64,000 bases of DNA, taken from positions 372,001 through 436,000 of the forward strand of contig NZ_CP021642.1 of assembly GCF_003048375.1 (NCBI RefSeq), in the 5' to 3' direction. Source of the DNA: Campylobacter concisus (GTDB taxonomy: Bacteria; Campylobacterota; Campylobacteria; Campylobacterales; Campylobacteraceae). Under the pieces are notes generated by a model that worked only from the letters and a program-made list of their open reading frames with translations, did no database searches and had not been told where the DNA came from. Shown here one piece after another: positions 15,978 through 24,558 of the stretch (positions are counted from its first letter, which is position 1; each line of letters opens with the position of its first letter). The position numbers and the translations under genes were made by a program.

Positions 15978-18900
15978 TTATAGCCCTTGAAGCACTACGA
16001 CGTCGGTTATCTCGGCGTCTTTTTCTATCTTAGCGTCTAGCCCTTTGGCTATTTTTATAGTGATATCTTTTGTTTGATTTGGCGTTAGAAAGATCAAATT
16101 TCTAACGTCGTTTTCGTACTCGGTAAGTCTTTCGTAGTAGCCGTTTATGCCGTGCTTGCTCTTATACTCTGGCTTTATGAAATTTAGTCTAAAAACATCT
16201 GCGCCATACTTTAGCGAGTACTCTTTAAATTCATATTTTCTTTGGCTGGTAGTCTTAAAGTTTTCATTAAATAGCTTTAAAAGTGCCTTGTCGCTAACGT
16301 CTTTTGCGTCGCTCTCTTTTAGCACGATCTCGTCAGCTCCGTTTGGCTCTTTGTACTCGGTGCCGTTTATGGAGTATATTGCGACGTGCATGTTATCTCT
16401 TTGCGATGCGGCACTCTTCATGAAAAACCTTAGCCTTGGATTTTGCATAATCTGCACATCTTTTGGAGTTATCTCGTTGCCGCTGCTATCAACGTATTTT
16501 ATCCCTTCAAAATTTAGTAAATTTGACTTTTTAACTACTGATAGCGTGCAGCCTTTATCGCTTAAGCAGTGATGAACTAGGTCTTGCATAAGGGCGTAGT
16601 CCTCATTTACTCTTTTGGCACTTAGGGCGCTCTTTGGCACGTGTGCTACGCAGGTGCATGGCGAATTTGCCGAGCAGCCAACTATCGGAGAGCCAAGGAA
16701 GTCTCGACCTAGTATAAGCGCTATATCCTGAGATTTGATACTCCTGCCAGCTTTGCTTTTTAGTACTACTTGGCCACCATGCGGGCAAGTGATGATATCA
16801 TCTTCTATGACTGGGTGAGCGGTGAAATTTGTGGCTACTGCACCCAAAGGCAAGCTTTGATGATCTAGCGCCTCTTTGCTTTGCATTTGGCTCTCTTTTT
16901 TCTCATCATTGTTAGCTCTTTTTAGCTTTACATCCAAGCTATCCCTATCTATATCATAGCCAAGCACTCTTATGCTAGTGTTTTTGTTTGTGATATCAAG
17001 AGAACCTTTAGAGCTTTCATCACCCCTTGGGCTAAAGTAGTAAAAAGGCTTTTGCTCATCTTTGTTTTCAAAGAGATCATGCTCTTTTTCATCTTTGAAA
17101 TTTGTAAAGCCAAATTTATAGTCTTTAGCTTCATTTGCACCTTTTAGAAGTGTGGCGTTTAAGAAGAGATCTACCTTGTAGTTTTCTGGGTTTTCCACGC
17201 CAAATTTATCTTTTATCTTGCCATATACACTCTCTATATCCACTATGTCCTTATCTTTTGTAAATATGGCTAAACTCTCTTTATCTTTATCCACATATAC
17301 ACTAGAGCTAGCTGATAAAAAGCCAAATTTTATCTCGCCTCTATCTTTTACATCATATAAATTTATAGAGCCACTGCCTGTGCTATTATCAAATAAAAGA
17401 GAGTAGGTCTGCTCTGATTTTTTCATAAAATATGCTTTGTTATCTTGTGATGAAAGCGACCTTGTGAAATTTGACACATAGGTATAGAGCTTGCTAGCAT
17501 CAGCCTTAGTGCTAGTGACATCGCTAGAGCTCTCATCTACCACCTTGTATGTCCTACACTTATGCATAGCCCTTTGATCTTCTATAGTTTCACATCCGTT
17601 TTCTTTAAATTTCTCTATCTCATCTTTGCTTATTATATTTGTGTATCGCTTCTTGTCACTAAGCTTAAATATATCTTCTATTATTAAAGCTTCTTGCTCG
17701 TCTTCTAAATTGTGATTTAATATCTTGAAGTCGTGTTTTATGTTATTTATTAGTATAAGCAACATCCAATTTTTGTTTTTGTTATATAAAAGAGGTGGAA
17801 GTGTAGCTTTGTTGTCTATATAGGATGTTTTGTTTTTATATTCTATTAATAAATTTGTATCAAGATCAAATATAAGCTTATAGTTTTGCTCCATAAAGTC
17901 ATTTAGATATAAAAATGTGCCTTTTAAGCTCACATTGTTTGTCTTTTCGTCATTATCTTTTTCATTTAAAAGATATGAGAAAAAGTATAGTGTAGCGGCT
18001 GTATAGGTAAGAAAGTGCGAGCTTATACTTATATCTGTTTTTAGTATAGCATCTACGTTGCCTATATTTATAAGCACTTCATTGCCATTTATATCAACCC
18101 CAAGGTCTTGTATAGCGTTTTCATAGAGTTTATTGTTAAAGGCTAGGCTATCATTGTCTGTTTTCATGTGGTATATGTTATTAACATTTAAAGGTGCTGG
18201 TAGGTAGGTGTGGTCTTTATCCGATAAAAATATATTTTCTTTAAGCTTTTCATAGTATGGGACATTTCTTTTATTAAAGAAATATATGATCTCATTTCTA
18301 ATGAACCTTGGCATGAGATCAATATTTGGGATGCCTACTCTAGTTTGTATATAATCTGTTAATATCCCAGGTGAGTTAAATGTATAAATTTCATCTATAT
18401 ACTCTGGAAAGGTAAAAGCACATATCTGAGTTAAGTATCCACCAAGAGAGTGACCGCAAATATTTATCTTTTCACCTTCTTTTAAGATAGGTATAACACT
18501 ATCTAAAAAGAAATTTATTAAAGAATTTACTTGTGCTGGTATCTCATTCGTTGTCAGCTGAACATCCGCATATAAGTCTCCTGGAGTGATCTCAGTGCCT
18601 CTAAAGGCTAGTATTCTTTTATTGCTATTTTCTGTATCTTCAAAGAGTGTAGTGCTAAAACCTAGTATGTCATTTTTTTGATGTTTTAGAAGTTTAAATC
18701 TTGATGTGAAATTTTTGGTACGTTTGGAGAGATTGTCTATTGTGTAAAATAAATACTGCTTTTTATTTCGAGGGACTTTTATAAAATTCTTTATTTCATT
18801 AGAAATTTCTACTTTTTCTTCTTCTAATTCATCATCTTCTTTTGGTTTTTTTATTGTCAAGTCTTGCATAAATCTAGCTTCTACGCAAAGAGCATAGGAT

Positions 18901-19148
18901 GTTGGAGCTAATTTTGAAATACCATTTTCATTTATAGTTTTTTCATAGCCTAAATTTATATGATCAGCATAATCCCATCTAGGATTTGGCTTTTTTAAAA
19001 TTCTCTCATTATGAAATTTATCCGCAAAACTCCAAATTTCATTCTCATCTATGTATTCAAAAAAAGCATAAGCAACATCGGCTATATCAGCATAGTCTTT
19101 TATTTTATTTACCATATCTTTGTTGGATAAATTTTTAATAGTATTCAT
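15978..19148 (-). CDS. Lipase-class effector with PAAR-like cysteine region (putative type VI/polymorphic toxin)
   Basis: A 1056-residue protein without a signal peptide. Residues about 160-270 form a class 3 (alpha/beta-hydrolase) lipase: ILAFRGTE, then the nucleophile elbow CGHSLGGYL with S234, then FNSPGI. Residues about 778-850 hold a compact cysteine/histidine region (HPVIEDDIITCPHGG ... GCSANSPCTCVAHV) resembling PAAR-like tip domains. A unique C-terminus of about 200 residues follows. The ATG overlaps the TGA of the upstream putative immunity gene by ATGA, so the two are translationally coupled. The layout suggests a phospholipase delivered by a type VI-like apparatus with a cognate periplasmic inhibitor. 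No secretion-system genes are in the window. Confidence 0.72.
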   Translation of the reverse strand: MNTIKNLSNKDMVNKIKDYADIADVAYAFFEYIDENEIWSFADKFHNERILKKPNPRWDYADHINLGYEKTINENGISKLAPTSYALCVEARFMQDLTIKKPKEDDELEEEKVEISNEIKNFIKVPRNKKQYLFYTIDNLSKRTKNFTSRFKLLKHQKNDILGFSTTLFEDTENSNKRILAFRGTEITPGDLYADVQLTTNEIPAQVNSLINFFLDSVIPILKEGEKINICGHSLGGYLTQICAFTFPEYIDEIYTFNSPGILTDYIQTRVGIPNIDLMPRFIRNEIIYFFNKRNVPYYEKLKENIFLSDKDHTYLPAPLNVNNIYHMKTDNDSLAFNNKLYENAIQDLGVDINGNEVLINIGNVDAILKTDISISSHFLTYTAATLYFFSYLLNEKDNDEKTNNVSLKGTFLYLNDFMEQNYKLIFDLDTNLLIEYKNKTSYIDNKATLPPLLYNKNKNWMLLILINNIKHDFKILNHNLEDEQEALIIEDIFKLSDKKRYTNIISKDEIEKFKENGCETIEDQRAMHKCRTYKVVDESSSDVTSTKADASKLYTYVSNFTRSLSSQDNKAYFMKKSEQTYSLLFDNSTGSGSINLYDVKDRGEIKFGFLSASSSVYVDKDKESLAIFTKDKDIVDIESVYGKIKDKFGVENPENYKVDLFLNATLLKGANEAKDYKFGFTNFKDEKEHDLFENKDEQKPFYYFSPRGDESSKGSLDITNKNTSIRVLGYDIDRDSLDVKLKRANNDEKKESQMQSKEALDHQSLPLGAVATNFTAHPVIEDDIITCPHGGQVVLKSKAGRSIKSQDIALILGRDFLGSPIVGCSANSPCTCVAHVPKSALSAKRVNEDYALMQDLVHHCLSDKGCTLSVVKKSNLLNFEGIKYVDSSGNEITPKDVQIMQNPRLRFFMKSAASQRDNMHVAIYSINGTEYKEPNGADEIVLKESDAKDVSDKALLKLFNENFKTTSQRKYEFKEYSLKYGADVFRLNFIKPEYKSKHGINGYYERLTEYENDVRNLIFLTPNQTKDITIKIAKGLDAKIEKDAEITDVVVLQGL

Positions 19149-19978
19149 TTGTTTTTCCTATTTATTTTTTGAAATTTGTTATCTATCAAGTAAAAATAGT
19201 TATCTCCAGCTACGTTTATATATCTGTTTTTGGTAAATTTTATCCCACTTGCTTCATCGCCTGAAAGTGTATATGTTGTTTCGACAACGTAGTAGTCTAA
19301 ACTTAGATCGATTACTCTTACTTCATCATTATCATCGATATAAAAATAGCCCAAGTCATAAGATGGTTTAAATTTTTCATAATCTTCATTACCAATAAAT
19401 TCTTTTATTTTATCTTTGTAAATTTGTGGAGTTTTTATTTTTTTTCTTGTCTCATTTTCATAATCGATCCATCTGAGGTAGTATCTCTTTCCGTTAGACA
19501 ACCTATCATAAACATGATACGTTTTATCTACTATTTCATCTATAAATTTACCCCTAGCTCTTTCATTTATATTTATGCAAGCATGTTCCATTTTCATTAT
19601 GTCTTTACCAGCAGCTACAAATTCATCATATTTTTGTTTACAAAATTTATCGTTAAAGATATCTTGCATAACCATATCTATATATTTGCTCTTGTTGTTA
19701 TTAAATTCTTGAAAATATTTGCTTTGATTGTTATCTAGCTCTTGTTTTATCTCTTGATATAGGCTTGATCTTTTTGCTCTTATATCTTTGTTTAGCTCTT
19801 CAAGCTTATCTATCTCTTTCTCCAGCTTCTCATCAAATACATAAACACCACCATATTTCTTAGCAATGCTCTCTTGTTCGCTAGTTAGATCAGAAATTCT
19901 TATAAAGCCATTAAAATAAGCAAGTGGTAGTAATATAAACAAACATATAAAAACTATAAATTTGACTTTTTTCATCAT
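19145..19978 (-). CDS. Putative immunity protein of the lipase effector (membrane-anchored/periplasmic)
   Basis: A 277-residue protein with a short N-terminal hydrophobic segment, VKFIVFICLFILLPLAYF, that is either an uncleaved anchor or a signal peptide; the rest is charged. The stop overlaps the effector start (ATGA), as usual for toxin/immunity pairs. The N-terminal 60 residues are nearly identical to those of the 20221-20871 protein. The C-terminal part (YFYIDDNDE ... GDEASGIKFTKN ... FQKINRKNK) is clearly related, while the middle differs in sequence and length. An envelope location would suit an inhibitor of a phospholipase acting in the periplasm. No family is recognised, and function is inferred from position and paralogy. 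Confidence 0.6.
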   Translation of the reverse strand: MMKKVKFIVFICLFILLPLAYFNGFIRISDLTSEQESIAKKYGGVYVFDEKLEKEIDKLEELNKDIRAKRSSLYQEIKQELDNNQSKYFQEFNNNKSKYIDMVMQDIFNDKFCKQKYDEFVAAGKDIMKMEHACININERARGKFIDEIVDKTYHVYDRLSNGKRYYLRWIDYENETRKKIKTPQIYKDKIKEFIGNEDYEKFKPSYDLGYFYIDDNDEVRVIDLSLDYYVVETTYTLSGDEASGIKFTKNRYINVAGDNYFYLIDNKFQKINRKNK

Positions 19979-20080
19979 AAATCCTTTTAAATTTAAAACT
20001 ATACAAGATAGAAAATTTCTTTTAATTTTATTGTGATTATATTTATAATATTATTAATTTATTATGCCTAGCTAGGTTTA

Positions 20081-20224
20081 TTAATTACAAAATTTATCCG
20101 AAATACTCCAAATTTCATTCTCATCTATATACTCAAAAAACGCATAAGCAACATCGGCTATATCAGCATAGTCTTTTATCTTATTTACCATTTCTTTATT
20201 TGTTAAATTTTTAAGAGTGTTCAT
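20081..20224 (-). pseudogene. 5' remnant of a second lipase effector copy (47 codons)
   Basis: From the ATG at 20224, overlapping the TGA of the 20221-20871 gene exactly as the intact effector overlaps its partner, the frame reads MNTLKNLTNKEMVNKIKDYA and continues to EYIDENEIWSISDKFCN, then TAA TAA. It matches the first 47 residues of the 1056-residue effector with few changes and then stops. A 10-base palindrome CCTAGCTAGG (20067-20076) lies just after the stop. The tandem unit immunity-effector was evidently duplicated and the older effector copy lost, leaving an orphan immunity gene. Confidence 0.85.
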
Positions 20225-20871
20225 TTATTTATCTTTTGAAATTTGTTGTCTATGAAGTAAAATTTATTATCTCCAATTAGTCTTTGAGTGTTTTCTTTAG
20301 TAAATTTTATTCCACTTGCTTCATCTCCATATAGTCCAAATATAACTTCTGTATAAAGTGTAGAAATTCCTATACTTATAGGCACAATAGTGTCATTGTC
20401 TATATAGAAATATCCTAAATTTATACTTAGATAGTTTTCATATTGATCGTAATCTTTGCCCATAAATTCTTTTAGTTTTTCTTCATAGTTATTTAAAATT
20501 TTATAGTTATCTATTTTTATATTGTCTTTTCTGGAGTAATATCTTTTGCCATTAGATAAAACCCTTTCTAGTTTAGGATTATCATAAAATTTCTCTTGTA
20601 GTAGTAACCTTAGTTGTTTGTTTTGTTCTTCTTTGTCTTGTATATTTGAGACTTCTTTTAGTATTTCTTTATTAACTTTATTCCTCTCACCTTCTCTCTT
20701 ATCTATCTCCCTCTCCAGCTTCTCATCAAATACATAAACACCACCATATTTTTTAGCAATGCTCTCTTGTTCGCTAGTTAGATCAGAAATTCTTATAAAG
20801 CCATTAAAATAAGCAAGTGGTAGTAGTATAAATAAGCAGATAAAAACTATAAATTTGACTTTTTTCATCAT
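20221..20871 (-). CDS. Orphan putative immunity protein, paralogue of the 19145-19978 protein
   Basis: A 216-residue protein with the same N-terminal anchor and following segment (TSEQESIAKKYGGVYVFDEK) as the 19145-19978 protein. It has a related C-terminus (GYFYID, YGDEASGIKFTKE, FYFIDNKFQKINK) and a shorter, different middle. It is followed by a truncated effector copy, so it has no intact partner here. Such orphan immunity genes can protect against toxins of related strains. The promoter region (20872-20973) is short. Identification rests on paralogy and arrangement. Confidence 0.6.
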   Translation of the reverse strand: MMKKVKFIVFICLFILLPLAYFNGFIRISDLTSEQESIAKKYGGVYVFDEKLEREIDKREGERNKVNKEILKEVSNIQDKEEQNKQLRLLLQEKFYDNPKLERVLSNGKRYYSRKDNIKIDNYKILNNYEEKLKEFMGKDYDQYENYLSINLGYFYIDNDTIVPISIGISTLYTEVIFGLYGDEASGIKFTKENTQRLIGDNKFYFIDNKFQKINK

Positions 20872-20942
20872 AAATCCTTTTAAATTTTCACTATTGTCTT
20901 ATCTTTTGCTTTAAAGTCTGGTTTTTTGTTGTAGTTTTAAAT

Positions 20943-20969
20943 TTTAAAAAGCAGGGAGAGCTCCCTGCT
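20943..20969 (-). terminator. Terminator of the dctP gene
   Basis: AGCAGGGAGA/TCTCCCTGCT (20950-20969) is a perfect 20-base inverted repeat. On the minus strand it is followed by TTTTTAAAAT, a standard rho-independent terminator just past the dctP stop. Confidence 0.85.
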
Positions 20970-20973
20970 GTGG

Positions 20974-22035
20974 TTATTTCTCTTCGTTTGTTTTGATGTA
21001 AGCGTAGTCAGAAATTTTAGTCCATTCTCTTGCTTTTTTGAGGAAAGCTCTTTGAGACTCGACGATCTCTTTAAATAGTGGATCTTTTGCGCTCTCTTCA
21101 TCAAGTAGCTCATTTGTAGCCTTTTTAAGAGCTGCGATGACCTCTGGTGGGAAAGATTTTACTTGGATGTCTGGATACTCAGCCTTCATCTTGTCCCAGT
21201 ACTCTACGTTTGCGTAAAATACCTTAGTATTCACATCTCTTGCTACTTCAGCAGCAGCAGCTTCAAAGATGGCTTTTAGATCATCTGGAAGTTTTTCATA
21301 TGCATTTTTGTTGAAGAAAAACTGAGTTTCGCCATCTGGCTCTTGCCAGCCTGTGTAGTAGTATTTTGCCACTTTGTGAAAGCCAAGCGCCATGTCGTAA
21401 GCTGGGCTAACCCACTCGACTGCATCGATAGTGCCCATCTCAAGCGCCATGTAAAGCTCGCCTGTTGGGATAGTGTTGATGTTTGCGCCAAGTTTAGCGT
21501 AAATTTCACCGCCAAAGCCTGGAATTCTGATCTTTAAGCCTTTGATATCATCAACTGACTTGATCTCTTTTTTAAACCAGCCGCCCATTTGCATGCCAGT
21601 GTTACCAGCTCTAAAAATTTTGATGTTATATGGATCAAAAACTTTCGCCTCTAGCTCTTTGCCGCCACCAAATTCATACCAAGCTGTTTGCTCGTCGGTA
21701 TTCATCATAAATGGCGTTGCTGTAAAAAACATTGTCTTAGGATCTTTGCCTTTGTAGTAGTAGCTAGCTGTGTAGCCGATGTCGTACTGACCGCTCTTTG
21801 CAAAGTCAAGCATCGCAAAAGGCGACTTATGTTTTGACGGGTAGTCGATCCTGATCTCGATGCGGCCGTTACTCATCTTTTCGACCTTCTCTTTTAGCTC
21901 TTTTGGCACGTCACCAAGCACTGGCATAGTGCTCTCCCATGAGGTTGCAAGCTTGAGCTTATAGACCTTGTCATCTCCTATAGCAGCGCAAGCAAGAGCT
22001 GCTAGGCCAAGAGATGCTAATAAAAATTTATTCAT
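20974..22035 (-). CDS. dctP: TRAP transporter substrate-binding protein (DctP family)
   Basis: A 353-residue periplasmic binding protein with an N-terminal signal peptide (MNKFLLASLGLAALACAA). The DctP fold follows, with KLKLATSWESTMPVL at the mature start and RAGNTGMQMGGWFKKEIKS. The conserved hinge/ligand segment is GLKIRIPGFGGEIYAKLGAN, containing the arginine that in this family holds the substrate carboxylate. EWVSPAYDMALGFHKVA is typical of 2-oxo-acid/lactate-type binders (TakP-like). The ligand is therefore probably a monocarboxylate or keto acid, but this is an inference. No dctQ or dctM membrane genes are adjacent, so it works with a transporter elsewhere or is an orphan. Confidence 0.88.
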   Translation of the reverse strand: MNKFLLASLGLAALACAAIGDDKVYKLKLATSWESTMPVLGDVPKELKEKVEKMSNGRIEIRIDYPSKHKSPFAMLDFAKSGQYDIGYTASYYYKGKDPKTMFFTATPFMMNTDEQTAWYEFGGGKELEAKVFDPYNIKIFRAGNTGMQMGGWFKKEIKSVDDIKGLKIRIPGFGGEIYAKLGANINTIPTGELYMALEMGTIDAVEWVSPAYDMALGFHKVAKYYYTGWQEPDGETQFFFNKNAYEKLPDDLKAIFEAAAAEVARDVNTKVFYANVEYWDKMKAEYPDIQVKSFPPEVIAALKKATNELLDEESAKDPLFKEIVESQRAFLKKAREWTKISDYAYIKTNEEK

Positions 22036-22127
22036 ACTCTCTCCTTTAAAAATTTTGCATATTATACAAAAAATTTACATTATTAAAATGTGTTATAATC
22101 GCAAAAATCAAATTACAGGGCATAAAA

Positions 22128-23579
22128 ATGATAAAAAAGACGAAAATTGTAGCGACTTTAGGGCCAGCAAGTGACAACGAAGAGACGATGGAAGCGATGG
22201 TTAAAGCAGGGGTTAATGTTTTTCGTTTAAATTTTAGCCACGGAACACATGAATACCACAAATCAAACATCGACAAGATAAGAAACATCGAAAAAAGACT
22301 AAACAAACGCATAGGTATCTTGCAAGATATCTGCGGTCCAAAGATCAGAGTTGGCAAGCTTAGCGAGCCATTTTACTTAAAAGCTGGCGACGAGCTTAGC
22401 ATTTATGCCGAGGATATCGTGGGCGAAAAGATCGAAAAGGGCGTTTATAGAGTGAGCCTAAATCAGCCTCAAATTTTACCTATGCTAAAGGCTGGCGAGT
22501 ACGTCTATCTCTACGATGGCTCGATCAGAGCAAGAGTTACAGGCGAGGGCAAAGATGTGGTAAAAACGATCATCGAAAATGACGGGATTTTAAACTCAAA
22601 CAAAGGTGTAAATTTCCCAAACACCGCCCTTGGCATTGACATTATCACGCCAAAAGATAAAGAAGATATGGAATTTGGCGCAAAGCAGGGCGTAAATTTC
22701 GTTGCCATTAGCTTCGTGCAAGACGCAAATGACGTGATAAAAGCAAGAAATATCTTAAAAGAATTTGGATCACGTGCGGCTATCTTATCTAAGATCGAGA
22801 AATTTGACGCAGTTGAAAACATAGACGACATCATCGCAAAGAGCGATGGTATCATGGTAGCTCGTGGCGATCTTGGCATAGAAGTGCCATTTTACAATGT
22901 GCCAACCATACAAAAGCTCATCATCAAAAAGGCAAATGCAGCCAGCAAGCCAGTCATCACAGCAACGCAGATGATGCTAAGCATGGCAGAGCATGAAACT
23001 GCTACAAGAGCGGAGATTAGTGACGTGGCAAACGCCGTGCTAGACGGCACTGACGCGGTTATGCTAAGCGAGGAGAGCGCGATCGGCAAAAACCCAGTCG
23101 CAGTCGTAGAGGCGATGAGCAAAACGATCATACAAACGCAAAGCATCTATCCATACAATAAATTTGACGAATTCGACTTTTTGGACGAGACTGACATGGT
23201 CGCAAATAGCGCAGCTTCGCTAGCCGTGCGTATCAAGGCAAATGCGATACTCTCTATCACAGGCTCTGGCAAATCAGCAATAAAGCTAGCTAGAAACCGC
23301 ACAAACATCGACATCATCGCTATCGCACACGACGAGCAGACAGCTCATATGCTTACCCTCGCTTGGGGCGTGACGCCAGCGCTCGTGCTTGAAAAGACAA
23401 AGCTGAATGTCCTTCTCGCAAATGTCATCAAAAAGGCTTATGATGCTGGATACGTCGAGCATGACAAGACCTATCTCGTCACAGCTGGCCATCCAACAGG
23501 CGTAGAGGGCAGCACAAACCTCATACGTATAATTAGACGCGACCAGCTTGATTATTACCTAGATCTTGCAACCGAGTAA
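22128..23579 (+). CDS. pyk: Pyruvate kinase
   Basis: A 483-residue enzyme converting phosphoenolpyruvate and ADP to pyruvate and ATP in the cytoplasm. It begins MIKKTKIVATLGPASDN. It has the substrate-binding NVFRLNFSHGTHEYH, the active-site region ILSKIEKFDAVENIDDII, the strongly conserved MVARGDLGIEVPF, the helix PVITATQMMLSM, and the C-terminal domain with the family segment ISDVANAVLDGTDAVMLSEE nearby. Length is usual. It is divergent from dctP, with a 92-base spacer for both promoters, and is followed by a hairpin terminator. Campylobacters typically do not use full glycolysis, so pyruvate kinase serves the lower pathway. Confidence 0.97.
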   Translation: MIKKTKIVATLGPASDNEETMEAMVKAGVNVFRLNFSHGTHEYHKSNIDKIRNIEKRLNKRIGILQDICGPKIRVGKLSEPFYLKAGDELSIYAEDIVGEKIEKGVYRVSLNQPQILPMLKAGEYVYLYDGSIRARVTGEGKDVVKTIIENDGILNSNKGVNFPNTALGIDIITPKDKEDMEFGAKQGVNFVAISFVQDANDVIKARNILKEFGSRAAILSKIEKFDAVENIDDIIAKSDGIMVARGDLGIEVPFYNVPTIQKLIIKKANAASKPVITATQMMLSMAEHETATRAEISDVANAVLDGTDAVMLSEESAIGKNPVAVVEAMSKTIIQTQSIYPYNKFDEFDFLDETDMVANSAASLAVRIKANAILSITGSGKSAIKLARNRTNIDIIAIAHDEQTAHMLTLAWGVTPALVLEKTKLNVLLANVIKKAYDAGYVEHDKTYLVTAGHPTGVEGSTNLIRIIRRDQLDYYLDLATE

Positions 23580-23588
23580 ATTTATGGA

Positions 23589-23625
23589 TTTAGTGCCTGA
23601 TACTTTGGGCACTAAAATTTCTTTT
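23589..23625 (+). terminator. Terminator after pyk
   Basis: TTTAGTGCC (23589-23597) pairs with GGCACTAAA (23608-23616), followed by the T-rich ATTTCTTTT. It begins 9 bases after the pyk stop. Confidence 0.75.
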
Positions 23626-23756
23626 AAATTTATGCGCTTTTATGCAATCGCCTTGAAAATCTACCGAATTTAAATTCTTCATTTTGCCACTAAATTTAGA
23701 GCCGTGATATGCCGGATCTAAATTTAAAATTTGTTATAAATTCTCTCACATAAAAC

Positions 23757-24016
23757 GCATGCGGTGCTTTAGCACTGACGCATGCCACATCTAACGTTGT
23801 CGGGGTTAGGGGATTGTTAAGGGGGAAGGGAGCGACTTCGTAATTCAAGCCTCTTCCCCCTTAACAAAGAAGCAAACATTTAAATTTGATTAGATTGTTT
23901 TGCAAATTTTAAACTTTCACTCACCCCTAAGAATTGACTACTAAAATTTGGCTTCGCTTTCCGCTTAGCTCAAATTTTAGAGCCGAAATTGCTCGCTCAT
24001 AAATTTTAAAATTTGC
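23757..24016. repeat. Composite structured intergenic repeat, copy 1
   Basis: Part one (23757-23865) has a hairpin flanked by two GCATGC sites (GTGC-TTTA-GCAC inside), then CTAACGTTGTCGG. A long hairpin follows, in which GTTAAGGGGGAAG (23816-23828) pairs 13 bp with its complement ending at 23865 around a loop with CTTCGTAATTCAAG. Part two (about 23931-24016) is an AT-rich module in which CTAAAATTTG (23941-23950) pairs with CAAATTTTAG (23971-23980). The same order of parts recurs at 24041-24328 and 36227-36556. No coding potential seen. Confidence 0.8.
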
Positions 24017-24040
24017 ATTACATTCACCTGATAACAAAAC

Positions 24041-24328
24041 GCATGCAGTGCACTAGCGCCATTGCATGCACCTCTAACGTGCGAGGGGATTGGGGGATTT
24101 AAAAAGGGGGATAAGGGGACGGCCTCGTAACTCGAGTCCCCCTTGTCTCCCTTTTGGATAAAAGAGTTTTTAAATTTAAGGTCTGTATTTTTAAAAGAGA
24201 AATTTGCTATTTTGTAAATTTTAAAATTCCATTCACTCGCAAGAATTGACTACTAAAATTTGGCTTCGCTTGCCGCTTAGCTCAAATTTTAGAGCCGAAA
24301 TTACTCGTTCATGAAATTTTAAAATTTG
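24041..24328. repeat. Composite structured intergenic repeat, copy 2
   Basis: It has the same layout as copy 1, directly after it. First comes a GCATGC-flanked hairpin (24041-24069, inner GTGC-ACTA-GCGC keeping pairing by a G-U pair), then CTAACGTGCGAGG. The long hairpin is at 24101-24155, with AAAAGGGGG opposite CTCCCTTTT and a loop with CTCGTAACTCGAG. The AT-rich module lies at 24243-24328. Loop bases differ between copies while the stems keep pairing. Confidence 0.8.
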
Positions 24329-24370
24329 TCAGACACTTATTTGACTTGATAAAAAAATTTGCAAATTTTA

Positions 24371-24475
24371 AAATCTTACCCGCTTGCCTTAGCAACTTAC
24401 TAAATTTAGGGCTCATAACTATTCGCCGCTAAATTTAGAAGTGTGATATGCTCGCTCATAAATTTTAAAATTTGT
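24371..24475. repeat. AT-rich repeat module B
   Basis: This block contains TTACTAAATTTAGGGCTC, CGCCGCTAAATTTAGAAG and GTGATATGCTCGCTCATAAA, ending in AATTTTAAAATTTG. It matches 36107-36212, and in part 36620-36660. It flanks the structured repeats in both repeat-rich spacers. The remaining bases up to dnaJ (24476-24558) hold nothing recognisable. Confidence 0.65.
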
Positions 24476-24558
24476 GTGAAATTTACTTGTAAAAATTAGG
24501 ATATAAAATTTATTTTGAAAGAATTTGTGACGCCAAATTTCACGCCACAAATTTAAAT

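Noticed and set aside
22046-22357. 103-codon frame antisense to the start of pyk
   Set aside because: It overlaps the strongly conserved pyruvate kinase N-terminus and the pyk/dctP promoter region and has no coding signs of its own.
23757-24328. Repeats considered as a CRISPR array
   Set aside because: Only two tandem units of about 270 bases with differing loops and no short direct repeats with unique spacers; no cas genes in the window.
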